The notes: generated by a model from the letters alone, not told the origin. A DNA stretch of 64,000 bases from DATFVJ01 sp963851085 (GCA_963851085.1 CAWKNX010000007.1:1-64000), one strand, 5' to 3'; shown: positions 9,773 to 18,932, numbered from the stretch's first letter. Program-made: numbers and translations.

Positions 9773-10901
9773 GGTCGCGATCCGGTTTCGTGCTCAGCTG
9801 CGCGGCAGCCTTCGCGAGCAGCTGAGGGCTCGCCATGCCCGCGATCAGGAAGGTGTCAAAGGAGGCGTAAGGATGCACGAGGGTCACCGTGATCAGCGGG
9901 GTGGCGATCTGGACGCCGATACCCCTGGCGAGGGTCAACGGGGTTCCTCCGTTGTTCCGGGCGCTAAGCAGGTCGCGAAGGCCACCGCGCCTGAGGGTGA
10001 TGACCGCGAACGTCGACAGCCCCCTGCCGTAGACTCCGATCTCCTGGAACGCTGGCGGCGGCGGCACCCGCGACCGCCCGGCGAGGGAATCGGGTAGCTG
10101 CTCGTCGTCCAGGTCGCCGAGGGCGCTGGAGATGTTCGCGGGACTCGTCGTGGTGAAGCCGCTGCCAGGGCCGTGTGCCGGAGCCAGCACCTGGCTGGCC
10201 GGCCGGTTGTAGGCCACCTCGAGAAAGCGGCTCGTCAGCAGGACCTGACCGCCGCCACGCCCGGTGATCTCGACCCGCAGGGGCAGGCCGGTTGCTGCGT
10301 CGGCCCAGATATCGATCTTGCCGATGGTCGTCGCCGGGTCCGCGGGTACCAGCCGCAGTCCTGCTGCGGCCCTGCCCGCGATCCGCTCGGGGGGCAGGCT
10401 CGTGATCCGGCCGGTGGCACCCGCGTCGCGCAGCAGGCGGGTGGCAAGGGCAGGCGGGATGAGATCGGCGGCACGCGGCAGGCGGACCGGCTGGTTGCCG
10501 GTGACCTCGGTGAGCAGTTGGCTGCCCGAGTCCCAGGTGTACGTCCGCCCCGGCAGCTGGTACGTGTCGCGCTCGCCCACGTCGGACAGCACGTCGACCC
10601 GCCATTTCGAGGCCGAGTCCTGCCAGACCCGCATGTCCGTGGTGCCGTCCAGCATCGCGGTGACGTCGCTCAGCTCACTCAGATTCGGGATGCCGAGTGC
10701 GCCGTCACTCTCGACGTAACCCTCATACGGCAGGTTCGCCGAGGCGAGAATCCGCGCACGCAACTGTGCCGCGTCCACCTTGGGGCCCGCCGCGACCGGC
10801 AATGCGCTCACGAGGACCGGCAGTGCGCAGATGACCGCCACTCCGGCCGCGACCACCAGCCACCGACGGCGTGCCTGAGCCGCGACAACGCTCACCGTCA
10901 C
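9759..10901 (-). CDS. RseB/MucB-like exported lipoprotein-carrier-fold protein
   Basis: The 380-residue protein has a signal or anchor segment (WLVVAAGVAVICALPVLVSA). The next ~200 residues read like the LolA/RseB fold (YEGYVESDGALGIPNLSELS, then MRVWQDSASKWRVDVL, YTWDSGSQLLTEV, LRLVPADPATTIGKIDIWAD, TGLPLRVEITGRG). A C-terminal domain follows. RseB proteins sense envelope stress and modulate anti-sigma factors. In actinobacteria such proteins often precede ABC exporter genes, as here, but no sigma or anti-sigma gene is visible nearby. Start GTG at 10901. It is the first gene of a three-gene operon with the ATPase and permease. The role is inferred from fold and context. Confidence 0.7.
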   Translation of the reverse strand: MTVSVVAAQARRRWLVVAAGVAVICALPVLVSALPVAAGPKVDAAQLRARILASANLPYEGYVESDGALGIPNLSELSDVTAMLDGTTDMRVWQDSASKWRVDVLSDVGERDTYQLPGRTYTWDSGSQLLTEVTGNQPVRLPRAADLIPPALATRLLRDAGATGRITSLPPERIAGRAAAGLRLVPADPATTIGKIDIWADAATGLPLRVEITGRGGGQVLLTSRFLEVAYNRPASQVLAPAHGPGSGFTTTSPANISSALGDLDDEQLPDSLAGRSRVPPPPAFQEIGVYGRGLSTFAVITLRRGGLRDLLSARNNGGTPLTLARGIGVQIATPLITVTLVHPYASFDTFLIAGMASPQLLAKAAAQLSTKPDRDLDRH

Positions 10902-11173
10902 CGCCGGGCCGCGGCTGCGGCCAGCATGCGGCTCGGGTCTGCACGGCCTGGGCTCACCGTGTCACGGTACGACGGATCCGGGCCCATGGGGCAAATCTTC
11001 GCGCGGGCGTCCACGCACTTGTGAACGCAAGCCACGGTGGCGAAGTTCAGCGATGCGGCGGATGTTCAGCAAACACACAGGTGTTCAAGAACACAACGCG
11101 ATGTGCCGGTGGCTCCGCGGGGACGGGTTGACCAGCGCGTGGCCCGCTGACAACATCGCCGATAACGCCGACG
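10902..11173. other. intergenic stretch with a short perfect palindrome
   Basis: I see no gene. The region upstream of the RseB-like gene contains GTGTTCAAGAACAC at 11081-11094, a perfect 14-bp palindrome that could be an operator or chance. Confidence 0.4.
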
Positions 11174-11320
11174 ATGGAGCCACCGACGTTCGCCGAGTAC
11201 GTGCACGCCCGGTCCGGTGACGACGGCACCGGGCTGCTTTCCGGTGCGGAGCGCCGCACGTGGGCGCAGGTGGTAGCCGCTGCCCGTGCGCGGGCCACGC
11301 TCGCACATGAGATAGCGCAG
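11174..11320 (+). pseudogene. N-terminal fragment of an AMP-dependent acyl-CoA synthetase
   Basis: The start reads MEPPTFAEYVHARSGDDGT, then TWAQVVAAARARATL. This is the typical opening of adenylate-forming acyl-CoA synthetases (FAEYVRAR...GL...W.EVVA.A..RA). After about 45 residues the similarity is lost, and the ~450-residue AMP-binding domain is absent. I read it as a truncated remnant, probably left by a deletion between this point and the esterase gene. The match is by recognition of a short segment only. Confidence 0.45.
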
Positions 11321-11491
11321 GGCGGCGGTGATCGTGACCGCCGTGCGGGGATTCCGCCCATGCCAATCCTGCGGCCGGCCGCTGACAAGTGCGGACAAGG
11401 CCGCCCTTGGCGGCGAATCCGCCGTCGCGGGCCGCGCGTATCTGCTCCCTGACGTCTGACGCCGCGCACATGTCGGGATGTGGGTCGGCGT
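11321..11491. other. short stretch with no gene
   Basis: Nothing recognisable lies between the acyl-CoA synthetase fragment and the 3' end of the esterase gene. Confidence 0.4.
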
Positions 11492-12490
11492 TCAGCCCGG
11501 CTTGAGCAGGCCGCGCAGGTGACCTAGCTGGCGTTCGAGATGCGCGGGGGGGACCGCGTGCATACCGAAGGGGAATACCGCGAGGTCCTTGGGAGCCGTG
11601 ATCTCGTTGTAGGCGGCGAAGACCGTTGACGGTGGGCAGACCTCGTCCATGAGCCCGACACTGAGCAGGCACTCGGCGGTGATGCGGCGGGCCAGCAGCG
11701 CACAATCGACGTAGCGGAACGTGTCCATCGCGGTGTGCACGAGATCGACGTGCTGCGCGAGGAATTCGGCCACCTCCGCATAGGGCATGCTGCCTGTCAG
11801 GGTGACCGCGCGCTCGATGTCGCACAGAAACGGGATGTCCGCGTGGCAGACCATCACGGTGCCGGCCATCAGCGCGGCCGATGCCAGGGCAAGTGCCCCG
11901 CCTTGGCTGCCGCCACTGACGGCGATACGGGCTGGGTCGACGCCGTCGAGTCCGGCGGCCGTCTCGACCGCCCGGGCGGCATCGACGAACAGGCGCGTGA
12001 AGTAGTAATCCACGGGGCTCGCGATGCCCCTGGTCATGACGCTGGAGTACTCGGGGCCCGGGGCACCTTCTGCGGAAGCACCGCCCGCCGGATCGCCGGT
12101 CGCGCCCACGGTCCACCGGCCGCCCTGGCCGCGGATGTCCATCACGAACGTGGCGAAACCGGCCGCGGGAAGCAGGGCGTGATCGACGGGGAGCCCCCTG
12201 CCGCCGCCATAGCCGGCGAAAGTGATCACCACCGGCAGGCGGCTGCCGCCAACGCCAGGCGGCCGGAGGTACCAGCCGCGGATGCGGTCACCCCGGGCGC
12301 CGGAGAACTCCACGTCGTACACCTGCATCGGCCCGTAGATGTCCGGCTGGTAGCGCGTCAACTCCGGGGCCCGGGCGGCCGAGCGGGCCTCGCCGATCCG
12401 GTCTGACCACCAGCCGTCCAGATCGGCCGGCTCGGCCACCGTGGTGCGACGGTCGCGCAGCTGGGGCAAGGGCAGGTCGAACCATGGCAT
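11492..12490 (-). CDS. acetylxylan esterase / cephalosporin-C deacetylase (CE7 family)
   Basis: The 332-residue protein matches the CE7 alpha/beta hydrolases from end to end. It begins MPWFDLPLPQLRDR, then has VYDVEFSGARGDRIRGWYL, the oxyanion-side motif RGQGGRW, the nucleophile GGSQGGALALA, and the acid in SVGLMDEVCPPSTVF. The catalytic His lies near the C-terminus (FPFGMHAVPPAHL); the usual xGHE context is altered here. CE7 enzymes remove O-acetyl groups from xylo-oligosaccharides and from cephalosporins, and are cytoplasmic, consistent with no signal peptide. It is monocistronic. With the cellulase relic upstream it hints at past plant-polysaccharide use. Confidence 0.92.
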   Translation of the reverse strand: MPWFDLPLPQLRDRRTTVAEPADLDGWWSDRIGEARSAARAPELTRYQPDIYGPMQVYDVEFSGARGDRIRGWYLRPPGVGGSRLPVVITFAGYGGGRGLPVDHALLPAAGFATFVMDIRGQGGRWTVGATGDPAGGASAEGAPGPEYSSVMTRGIASPVDYYFTRLFVDAARAVETAAGLDGVDPARIAVSGGSQGGALALASAALMAGTVMVCHADIPFLCDIERAVTLTGSMPYAEVAEFLAQHVDLVHTAMDTFRYVDCALLARRITAECLLSVGLMDEVCPPSTVFAAYNEITAPKDLAVFPFGMHAVPPAHLERQLGHLRGLLKPG

Positions 12491-12584
12491 TTCGGCTCCT
12501 TAATGTGGGCTCACAGGCTCCCTAACCTGGGCTCACAGGCTCCCTAACCTGGGTACAGGGCTCCTAACCTCGGCACAGAGGCGG

Positions 12585-13290
12585 CGGCGCGGTGCGGAGG
12601 CCGGGTGGTGCGGAGGCTGCGTGGGCGCGGGACGCGGTGCGCGGGGCGGCGCGGCGCGGTGCGGAGGCGGTGTGGCGCGGTGCGGAGGCGGTGTGGCGCG
12701 GAGGCCGCGTGGCGCGGGGGCGGTGTGGTGCGGGGGCGGTGTGGCGCGGGAAGGCGGCGCGGACTGGCCAGGTGACCGCGCTTGTCGGCCCGAATGGCGC
12801 TGGGAAGACACCCGGTTCCATGATCGCGGTAATTTTGCCGCGGTATCCGCAGAAAAAATACCGCGATCATGAATGGCGAGGGCTTCTGCCAGGCTTCCGG
12901 CCGATCCCGCCGTAGCCCGATATCTCGGGCTGCGTGGTGCGGAGGCCGGGTGGTGCGGAGACCGGGTGGTGCGGAGACCGCGTGGTGCGGGGGCGGTGTG
13001 GTGCGGGGGCGGTGTGGTGCGGGAGGCGGTGTGGGCGCGGAGGCTGCGTGGGCGCGGGAGGCGGCGCGGACCGGGGGCCGCGTAGCGCGGGGGCGGTGTG
13101 GTGCGCGGAGGCTGCGTGGGCGCGGGAGGCGGCGCGGACCGGGGGCCGCGTAGCGCGGGGGCGGTGTGGTGCGGGGGCGGTGTGGTGCGGAGGCTGCGTG
13201 GTGCGGAGGCTGCGTGGGCGCGGGAGGCGGCGCGGACCGGGGGCCGCGCGGTGCGGGGGCCGCGCGGTGCGGGGGCCCGCTGCCGGCAGG
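12585..13290. repeat. degenerate GC-rich repeat tract (about 70-bp higher-order unit)
   Basis: Blocks built from gcggtgtggtgcggaggc and gcgtgggcgcgggaggcggc recur many times. The clearest copies of a ~67-84 bp unit (gcggaggctgcgtgggcgcg ... gggggcggtgtggtgc) start near 13038, 13106 and 13208. The tract is split by the palindromic element at 12819-12871 and a short unique stretch. Confidence 0.75.
12819..12871. repeat. extragenic palindrome, inner (A) type, solo copy
   Basis: The arms are CATGATCGCGGTAATTTTGC on the left and the near-complement ending ATACCGCGATCATG on the right, about 23 bp per arm with a 7-base loop (ggtatcc). It matches the core of the composite element at 50970-51189, but the loop is in the opposite orientation (acatacc there). 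Confidence 0.85.
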
Positions 13291-13601
13291 CACGCCGGGT
13301 CACCGCGGGCAGGCACGCCGATCGCCGCCCGGCCAGCATGCCAGCCACCGCACGTAACCGCCGCGCCGTAGCCCGTATGTGGGACCCGCCGTGGGGCGTA
13401 CCCGCTGGCAACGGCGGACCTTATCGATATCAAACACGGGCTTATCAGTGCCGCCACAAGGGGTTGACACTTAACCGGGTGGTGCGCCGATCGCGATACT
13501 GCGTGTCGCAGCGCCGGTCACGGCGCGGCGGGCGGCGGGAGCACCTGGCTGCACGCCTCTATGGCGGCGATTACCGCCGCGCTGTCCCTGTGCACCCCGG
13601 G

Positions 13602-13835
13602 CTGCGTGGGAACAGGGAGCGAAGCGGCGCGCCGTGCGCTGCCAGGCACCGGTGGTACGCCTGCGTGGGAACAGGGAGCGAAGCGGCGCGCCGTGCGCTG
13701 CCAGGCACCGGTGGTACGCCTGCGTGGGAACAGGGAGCGAAGCGGCGCGCCGTGCGCTGCCAGGCACCGTGGTACGCCTGCGTGGGAACAGGGAGCGAAG
13801 CGGCGCGCCGTGCGCTGCCAGGCACCGTGGTACGC
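13602..13835. repeat. 58/59-bp tandem repeat, four near-identical copies
   Basis: Units run 13602-13660, 13661-13719, 13720-13777 and 13778-13835. Each starts ctgcgtgggaacagggagcg and contains an AscI-type palindrome ggcgcgcc. Copies 1-2 differ from 3-4 by one base near the end (caccggtggt versus caccgtggt). The near-perfect identity implies recent expansion. There are no variable spacers, so it is not a CRISPR. Confidence 0.92.
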
Positions 13836-14034
13836 CTGCGTGGCCGCTGGCGCGAAGACTCCGACGCAGACGGCCCTCCCCTTCGCGCCGCCGGTACAGG
13901 CTGAGCTGACCGCGGCACGCGGCCCGGCGGATAACGGCGCGGCGGCGCCATTGGCGCCGCAGGCCGCGGCGGCAAAGCACCGCGGCAAGCACCGCCGCGA
14001 TGGCCGGTGCGCCGCGGCGATGACGCAGACGCGG

Positions 14035-14469
14035 TCACTGCACATCGAACTCGTTACCCTCGGGATCGAGCATGGTGATGCAGTACTCGCCGTGCCTGGT
14101 CTGTGCTCGGACAAATGTCGCACCTGCCAACGCCAGCCGTTCGGCTTCGGTATCGACCTTCGTGCGGCGCTGGATGAGCGGCACGCCGCCACCGCCGCCC
14201 ACGTTCAGGTCCAGGTGGACGCGGTTCTTGACGGTCTTCGGCTCGGGCACACGCTGGAAGTAGATCCGTGGGCCGCGCTCGTGCGGGTCGGCGATGGCGC
14301 TGGCGTCGTCACGGCGTTCTTCGGGTATCTCGTGGTCCCGCAGCCGGTCCGCCCAGGCCGCCGAAGGTTCTGGCGGGCCCTCGAGCCGGTAACCGAGGGC
14401 CTTCGCCCAGAAACTGGCCATGATGGGGGGATCAGCACAGTCGAACACGACTTGGACCGATGTAGCCAT
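14035..14469 (-). CDS. VOC-family (glyoxalase/dioxygenase fold) protein
   Basis: The 144-residue protein opens MATSVQVVFDCADPPIMASF, then has WAKALGYRLEGPP, PRIYFQRVPEPKTVKNRVHL and TMLDPEGNEFDVQ. This is the paired beta-alpha-beta-beta-beta arrangement of small actinobacterial VOC proteins. The C-terminal DPEGNEF motif is the usual site of a metal-ligand Glu. Start ATG 14469, with another ATG 12 bp upstream possible. It is transcribed divergently from the FAD oxidase gene, with only 19 bp between starts. Substrate unknown. Confidence 0.85.
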   Translation of the reverse strand: MATSVQVVFDCADPPIMASFWAKALGYRLEGPPEPSAAWADRLRDHEIPEERRDDASAIADPHERGPRIYFQRVPEPKTVKNRVHLDLNVGGGGGVPLIQRRTKVDTEAERLALAGATFVRAQTRHGEYCITMLDPEGNEFDVQ

Positions 14470-14488
14470 GGGGTGAAACATAGCGCTC

Positions 14489-16204
14489 ATGACGGACCAC
14501 GCGCTGCGACGTCGCAGCCATTGGGCGTGGGGGTACGAAGACGAGCTTGCGTCGGGCGTGCAACTGCGCGAGCTCGCGGAACTCGTCGCGGCGGCCACGG
14601 GTTTCGGCCTGCCTGACGAGCTTGAGGAGGCGGTGCCAGCCGCGCGGATACGGCTGCCCGAGCCGCGGGTGGCGGTGCCACCGCACCTGGCCGGCATCTG
14701 CTCGCGGGAGCGCCACGACCGGGCGGTGCACAGCCAGGGCATGGCGTACCGCGACCTGATCCGGGGATTCCGCGGCCAGTTCGAGCACGTCCCCGACGTC
14801 GTGGCGCGCCCACGGCACGAGCATGACGTAGAGGAACTGCTCGGCTGGTGCGCCGCCGCCGGGCTGGCGATGATCCCCTACGGGGGCGGTACCAGCGTCG
14901 TCGGCGGAATCGAGCCGCGCGTGGGAGACAGCTACGCGGGGACCGTCAGCGCCGATCTCTGCCTGCTCAGCCGCGTGCTCGATGCCGATCCTGTCTCCGG
15001 TGCCGCCCTGATCCAGGCAGGCGCGAGCGGCCCGGTCCTGAACGCACAGCTCGCGTCCGACGGCCTGACGCTGCGGCATTTCCCGCAGTCGTATGAGTTC
15101 TCCACGCTGGGCGGGTGGATCGCCACCCGCGCAGGCGGGCACTACGCGACCGGCCCCACCCACATCGACGACCTGGTGGAATCCGTCCGGGCGATCACCC
15201 CGGCAGGGCTGTGGCAGTCGCGGCGGCTGCCGGGGTCCGGGGCGGGCGTGTCGCCGGACCGGATGCTGCTCGGCTCGGAAGGCATCCTCGGCGTGATAAC
15301 CGAGGCCTGGGTCCGGGTGCAGCGCCCGCGCACCCGCCGCGCGTCAGCGGCGGTCAGGTTCGGCTCACTGCTGGCGGGCGCCGACGCCGTCCGGGCGATC
15401 ACCGCTTCCGGGCTTCAGCCGAGCAACTGCCGCCTGATCGACCCGGTGGAGGCCGCTCTCGCCGCGGGAGGCGACGGCGTCCACGCGGTTCTCATGCTGG
15501 GCTTCGAGTCCGCGGACCACGGAGTCGGCGGCTGGCTCGACGCGGCGCTGAAGCTCGCCGCGGCGCACGGCGGCCACTGGGACAAGGTCCGCGTTTCCGG
15601 CCCTGACGCGCGGGGGCAGCGGGAACGCCGCGGGCATGGCGACGGGCACGCCCAGGCAGGCCGCAGCGGGGCAGGCCAGAGCCAGGCAGGCCAGTGGCGG
15701 GACGCCTTCGTGCGGATGCCGTACCTGCGCAACGTGTACCCCCCGATGGGCGTGATCGCCGAGACCTTCGAGAGCGCGATCACCTGGGCCGCGTGGCCCT
15801 CGTTCCACGAGAAGGTCACCGGGGCCGTGACCGAGGCCGTGCGGCGCATGTGCGGCGGGCCGGCCGTCGTGACGTGCAGGTTCGCCTTCGCCTATCCGGA
15901 CGGCCCGGCGCCGTACTACACGGTGCTCGCCCCGGCGAGGCGAGGGGAGGAGGTCGCGCAGTGGGACGCCATCAAGGCCGTGGCGTCTGATGCCGTGCTT
16001 TCCGCCGGCGGCACGATCACCCACCACCACGCGGTCGGGCGTGACCACCGGCCGTGGTACGACCGGCAGCGCCCGCCGCCGTTCGCGGCGGCGCTGCGCG
16101 CGGCCAAGGCCGCGGTCGACCCCAAGGCCGTGCTCAACCCAGGCGTGCTCATCGACCCCGCACGTGATCCCCATTGCCCCACCGATGGGCCATTGCTGGG
16201 GTAA
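14489..16204 (+). CDS. FAD-linked oxidase, alkyldihydroxyacetonephosphate synthase-like
   Basis: The 571-residue protein has an N-terminal PCMH-type FAD-binding domain (VVARPRHEHDVEELLGWCAA, then MIPYGGGTSVVGGIEP). The middle segment LRHFPQSYEFSTLGGWIAT and LGSEGILGVITEAWVRVQ are hallmarks of the AGPS-like branch of FAD oxidases. The C-terminal part carries GTITHHHAVGRDH, a His cluster typical of the flavin site, and ends VDPKAVLNPGVL. In eukaryotes the family makes ether lipids; bacterial members are poorly characterised and some oxidise 2-hydroxy acids. A low-complexity loop (RRGHGDGHAQAGRSGAGQ) interrupts the cap region near residue 385. The last ~15 residues are encoded by a local direct repeat. 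Confidence 0.88.
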   Translation: MTDHALRRRSHWAWGYEDELASGVQLRELAELVAAATGFGLPDELEEAVPAARIRLPEPRVAVPPHLAGICSRERHDRAVHSQGMAYRDLIRGFRGQFEHVPDVVARPRHEHDVEELLGWCAAAGLAMIPYGGGTSVVGGIEPRVGDSYAGTVSADLCLLSRVLDADPVSGAALIQAGASGPVLNAQLASDGLTLRHFPQSYEFSTLGGWIATRAGGHYATGPTHIDDLVESVRAITPAGLWQSRRLPGSGAGVSPDRMLLGSEGILGVITEAWVRVQRPRTRRASAAVRFGSLLAGADAVRAITASGLQPSNCRLIDPVEAALAAGGDGVHAVLMLGFESADHGVGGWLDAALKLAAAHGGHWDKVRVSGPDARGQRERRGHGDGHAQAGRSGAGQSQAGQWRDAFVRMPYLRNVYPPMGVIAETFESAITWAAWPSFHEKVTGAVTEAVRRMCGGPAVVTCRFAFAYPDGPAPYYTVLAPARRGEEVAQWDAIKAVASDAVLSAGGTITHHHAVGRDHRPWYDRQRPPPFAAALRAAKAAVDPKAVLNPGVLIDPARDPHCPTDGPLLG

Positions 16205-16235
16205 GAAGAGCCCCACCAATGGGCCATTGCTGGGG
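16177..16235. repeat. 25-bp direct repeat, two copies
   Basis: ccccaccgatgggccattgc at 16177 and its one-base variant at 16211, each continuing tgggg, are spaced by 9 bp. The first copy encodes the C-terminus of the FAD oxidase. Confidence 0.85.
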
Positions 16236-16737
16236 CTCGACCGCGGCCCGGCGGAGCCGGAGTGCCCGGCGGAGCCGGAGTGCTGCCGGCGGAGCCGGAG
16301 TGCCCGGCGGAGCCGGAGTGCCCGGCGGAGCCGGAGTGCCCGGTGCGCCACGACCTCGGCCCGGCGGAGCCGAAGTGCCCGGTGCGCCACGACCGCGGCA
16401 TCGGGTGCCCAATCCGTTTCGCGCGGCCGCGGCGCCGCCGGCCAACATTTGTCGCTCTCCCTGGGGCGGTACCGGCATCGGGCAGCCACCGGTACCCGAT
16501 GAAGAGACGGATAGGCCGGCCCTCCGGTTGGCAAGCGGTTAGACCACTCGGGTAAATGGTTTGGCAACCTCAGAGCCTGCTTGAGCACCGCTCGCGACGA
16601 GCGAGGGTCCTCAAGCAGCATCTCAGGCCGGAGTGGGCGCGTGCGGTAGTGGATCTGCCGCGCAGCCGTTCGGGATAAATGAGGTCTACCGCGACCGCCC
16701 GGCGCGCCGGGGCGGGCGCCTGCGCCTGACGGCCGCT
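16205..16737. other. intergenic region between convergent genes, with repeats and a terminator
   Basis: I see no gene in these 530 bp. The region contains five 18-bp tandem units (cccggcggagccggagtg) at about 16248-16340 and the hairpin at 16577-16618. Confidence 0.6.
16577..16618. terminator. bidirectional hairpin terminator candidate
   Basis: CTGCTTGAG pairs with CTCAAGCAG, with an inner GCTCG/CGAGC stem. It lies between the convergent FAD oxidase and map genes. There is no T tract. Confidence 0.6.
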
Positions 16738-17586
16738 CTACGGCAGGGTGAGGATCTCGTGGCCCGAGTCGGTCACCAGGATGGTGTGCTCGAACTGGGC
16801 AGTGCGCTTACGGTCCTTGGTGACGGCGGTCCAGCCGTCGGGCCAGATGTCGTATTCGATCGTGCCGAGTGTGAGCATCGGCTCGATCGTGAACGTCATC
16901 CCCGCCTCCATGGTCACCGGGACGGAGGGGTCGTCGAAATGGGGCACGATCAGGCCGGAGTGGAATGTCGTGCCGATACCGTGCCCGGTGAAATCCCGGA
17001 CCACGCCGTAACCGAAACGGCGCGCGTACGACTCGATGACGCGGCCGATGGCGTTCAGCGGCCGCCCTGGCGCCACCGCGCGGATGCCGCGGTGCATCGC
17101 TTCCCTGGTGCGCTCCACCAGCAGGCGCGACTCCTCGCTGACGTCCCCGGCAAGGAACGTCGCGTTGGTGTCGCCGTGCACGCCGTCGATGAAGGCGGTG
17201 ATGTCCACGTTGACGATGTCGCCCTCGGTCAGCACCGTGTCGTCAGGTATGCCGTGGCAGATGACCTCGTTGATCGACGTGCACAGCGACTTCGGGTAGC
17301 CGCGGTAGCCGAGCGTGCTCGGGTAGGCGCCGTGATCGCACAGGAACTCATGCCCGATCCTGTCGAGTTCGTCGGTGGTCACCCCGGGGGCGACCGCGCG
17401 CCCGACCTCTTCGAGCGCCCGTGCGGCCAGCCGCCCGGCGACCCGCATGCGCTCGATGATCTCCGGGGACTTGACGTCAGGCTCCCCGATCCTTGGCCGT
17501 TTCCTGCCCACGTACTCCGGCCGCGGGATGCCGTCAGGGACCTGGCGTAGCGGTGATAGCCGGCCTGGCTGGAGTACGGTCGTCAT
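16738..17586 (-). CDS. map: type I methionine aminopeptidase
   Basis: The 282-residue enzyme removes the initiator Met from nascent proteins. All metal ligands can be placed: Asp in VNVDITAFIDG and GVHGDTNATF, His in FTGHGIGTTFH, Glu in FTIEPMLTLG and the last Glu in AQFEHTILVT. The substrate-pocket His is in EVICHGIPDD. The ~45-residue N-terminal extension, with PRPEYVGRKRP, is the SH3-binding-like linker seen in actinobacterial MAPs. Start ATG 17586. A small conserved gene is divergently placed 20 bp away. Confidence 0.96.
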   Translation of the reverse strand: MTTVLQPGRLSPLRQVPDGIPRPEYVGRKRPRIGEPDVKSPEIIERMRVAGRLAARALEEVGRAVAPGVTTDELDRIGHEFLCDHGAYPSTLGYRGYPKSLCTSINEVICHGIPDDTVLTEGDIVNVDITAFIDGVHGDTNATFLAGDVSEESRLLVERTREAMHRGIRAVAPGRPLNAIGRVIESYARRFGYGVVRDFTGHGIGTTFHSGLIVPHFDDPSVPVTMEAGMTFTIEPMLTLGTIEYDIWPDGWTAVTKDRKRTAQFEHTILVTDSGHEILTLP

Positions 17587-17606
17587 GTGCTGCGAGTCTA
17601 GTTGAC

Positions 17607-17780
17607 ATGGACCAATCGCAGCGCTGGTGGTACTGCCTCAAGCACAAGACCGTCGAGCCGGAGGCCGGCTGTCCGGCCAAGGATCGGCTCGGGCCGTACG
17701 CGAGCAAGCAAGAGGCCGAGCACGCGATCGATATCGCCCACCGCCGCAACGAGGAATGGGACGCGCAGGACGGCGACTGA
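17607..17780 (+). CDS. small conserved actinobacterial protein (SPOR-like)
   Basis: The 57-residue protein reads MDQSQRWWYCLKHKTVEPEA, then CPAKDRLGPYASKQEAEHAI and ends NEEWDAQDGD. Two Cys residues (WYCLKH, GCPAKD) are conserved in similar short proteins I recall from related genomes, some annotated as SPOR-domain proteins. The pattern GPY...EAE.A...A..RN..WD.QD supports a real gene. Start ATG 17607, just 20 bp from the divergent map start. Function unknown. Confidence 0.8.
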   Translation: MDQSQRWWYCLKHKTVEPEAGCPAKDRLGPYASKQEAEHAIDIAHRRNEEWDAQDGD

Positions 17781-17880
17781 GCCTGCGCCGTCTTTTCTGA
17801 CTGACGGTGGCGCGGCCCGGCGCGGGCTCGTCCGCACCCGTACGCCCGGTAGTGTGGGCGTCTGCGGAGAGGGGTTGCGC

Positions 17881-18857
17881 ATGACCGGCTACCAGCCCGG
17901 GCCAGGGCTGCCGCCCGCGGCGCAGGCGCGGCTCGCCGAGATCCGGAGCAGCGGCACGTGGGGGTCCGCGCTGTCCACTGCGGAGTTCGCCGCGATCAGG
18001 TCGGCGGGCTTCGAACCGGTCGGCCAGGTGCTCGGCGCCGCCGTCTACAACATCGGCTACTCCGGCGGGTACTACTGCCCCGGGTCGTGGGGCGGCAGCT
18101 TCTTTGGCGCGGTGTCGCCGTACCAGACCACTACGCAGGTCTCCGGAAGCGGCGGCTGGGCATCGTTCGGGCCGTTGGTACAGACGATGTACGAGGCACG
18201 GCGCAAGGCCATCGGCCGGATGACCGCCGAGTGCGCGGCGCTCGGCGGGCACGGCGTGGTCGGCGTGTCGCTGGACATCGGGCCGTTCCCGGCCGGTGGC
18301 CTTGAGTTCAAGGCGATCGGCACCGCGGTGCGCGCGCCGGGCGCGGTGTACCCGAGGAGCACCGTTCACCTCCCACCTGTCCGGCCAGGACTTCGCCAAG
18401 CTGATCATTACGGGCCTGGTGCCGGTCGCGCTCGTGCTCGGCATCTCGATCGGCGCACGGCACGACGACTGGCGGACCATGGGCCAGACCCGATGGGGTG
18501 CGGGCAACACCGAGATCACGGGATACACCGATCTGGTGAACTCCGCACGGCACGATGCGCGCGCCCAGCTCGAGAGGGACGCACGCGCCCACGGGGCGGA
18601 CGCGGTGGTGACGTCGCGGATGGAGCTTGCAGATGCGGGAGCGGGAGTGCCCCGCGCAGGAGGGCCGCCGCGACCACATCGCCGAGGCGACCTTCGTGGG
18701 CACCGCGATCACCCGTTTCGACCGCACCGCGGCGCCGCCTCCCCCGAGCCTGGCCGTGCTCTCACTTGACCCGCAGCGACGGCAGGCGGCCCGGGTCGGC
18801 TCGGGTGATCGACGTGACGCGCGATACACAGGGCGCACGACATGCGGGAAAACCTGA
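17881..18857 (+). CDS. YbjQ-type (heavy-metal-binding domain) protein, frame-broken
   Basis: The first half (FEPVGQVLGAAVYNIGYSGG ... GPLVQTMYEARRKAIGRMTA ... VGVSLDIGPFPAGGLEFKAI) is one YbjQ/UPF0145-like domain. After a frame break near 18350, a second domain-like unit follows (FTSHLSGQDFAKLIITGLVP, then TDLVNSARHDARAQLERDAR). A second break near 18630 restores RRDHIAEATFVGTAITRFD and the end of the gene. YbjQ domains form pentameric rings of unknown role; the 'metal-binding' label is historical. It is followed by a paralogue, so the pair probably forms an operon. Confidence 0.72.
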
Positions 18858-18932
18858 ATCAGCAGGACACGCTGGTCAGGCAGGACACACTGGCGGGCAG
18901 GACACACTGAGCACGCAGCCGAGGGAGACGCG

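Larger units (their letters stand above)
12491..14034. other. 1.5-kb non-coding region rich in repeats
   Basis: No family match was found on either strand. The long Pro/Arg/Ala-rich open frames here are composition artefacts. The region holds degenerate GC-rich tandem repeats, one palindromic element and a 58-bp tandem repeat, listed separately. Confidence 0.6.

Noticed and set aside
12533..13457. Long Pro/Arg/Ala-rich open frames on the minus strand
   Set aside because: They follow the GC-rich repeats in several frames at once, have no domain, and lack a ribosome binding site; composition artefacts.
13602..13835. Regular ~58-bp spacing suggesting a CRISPR array
   Set aside because: The whole unit is identical, with no variable spacers and no cas genes nearby; it is a plain tandem repeat.
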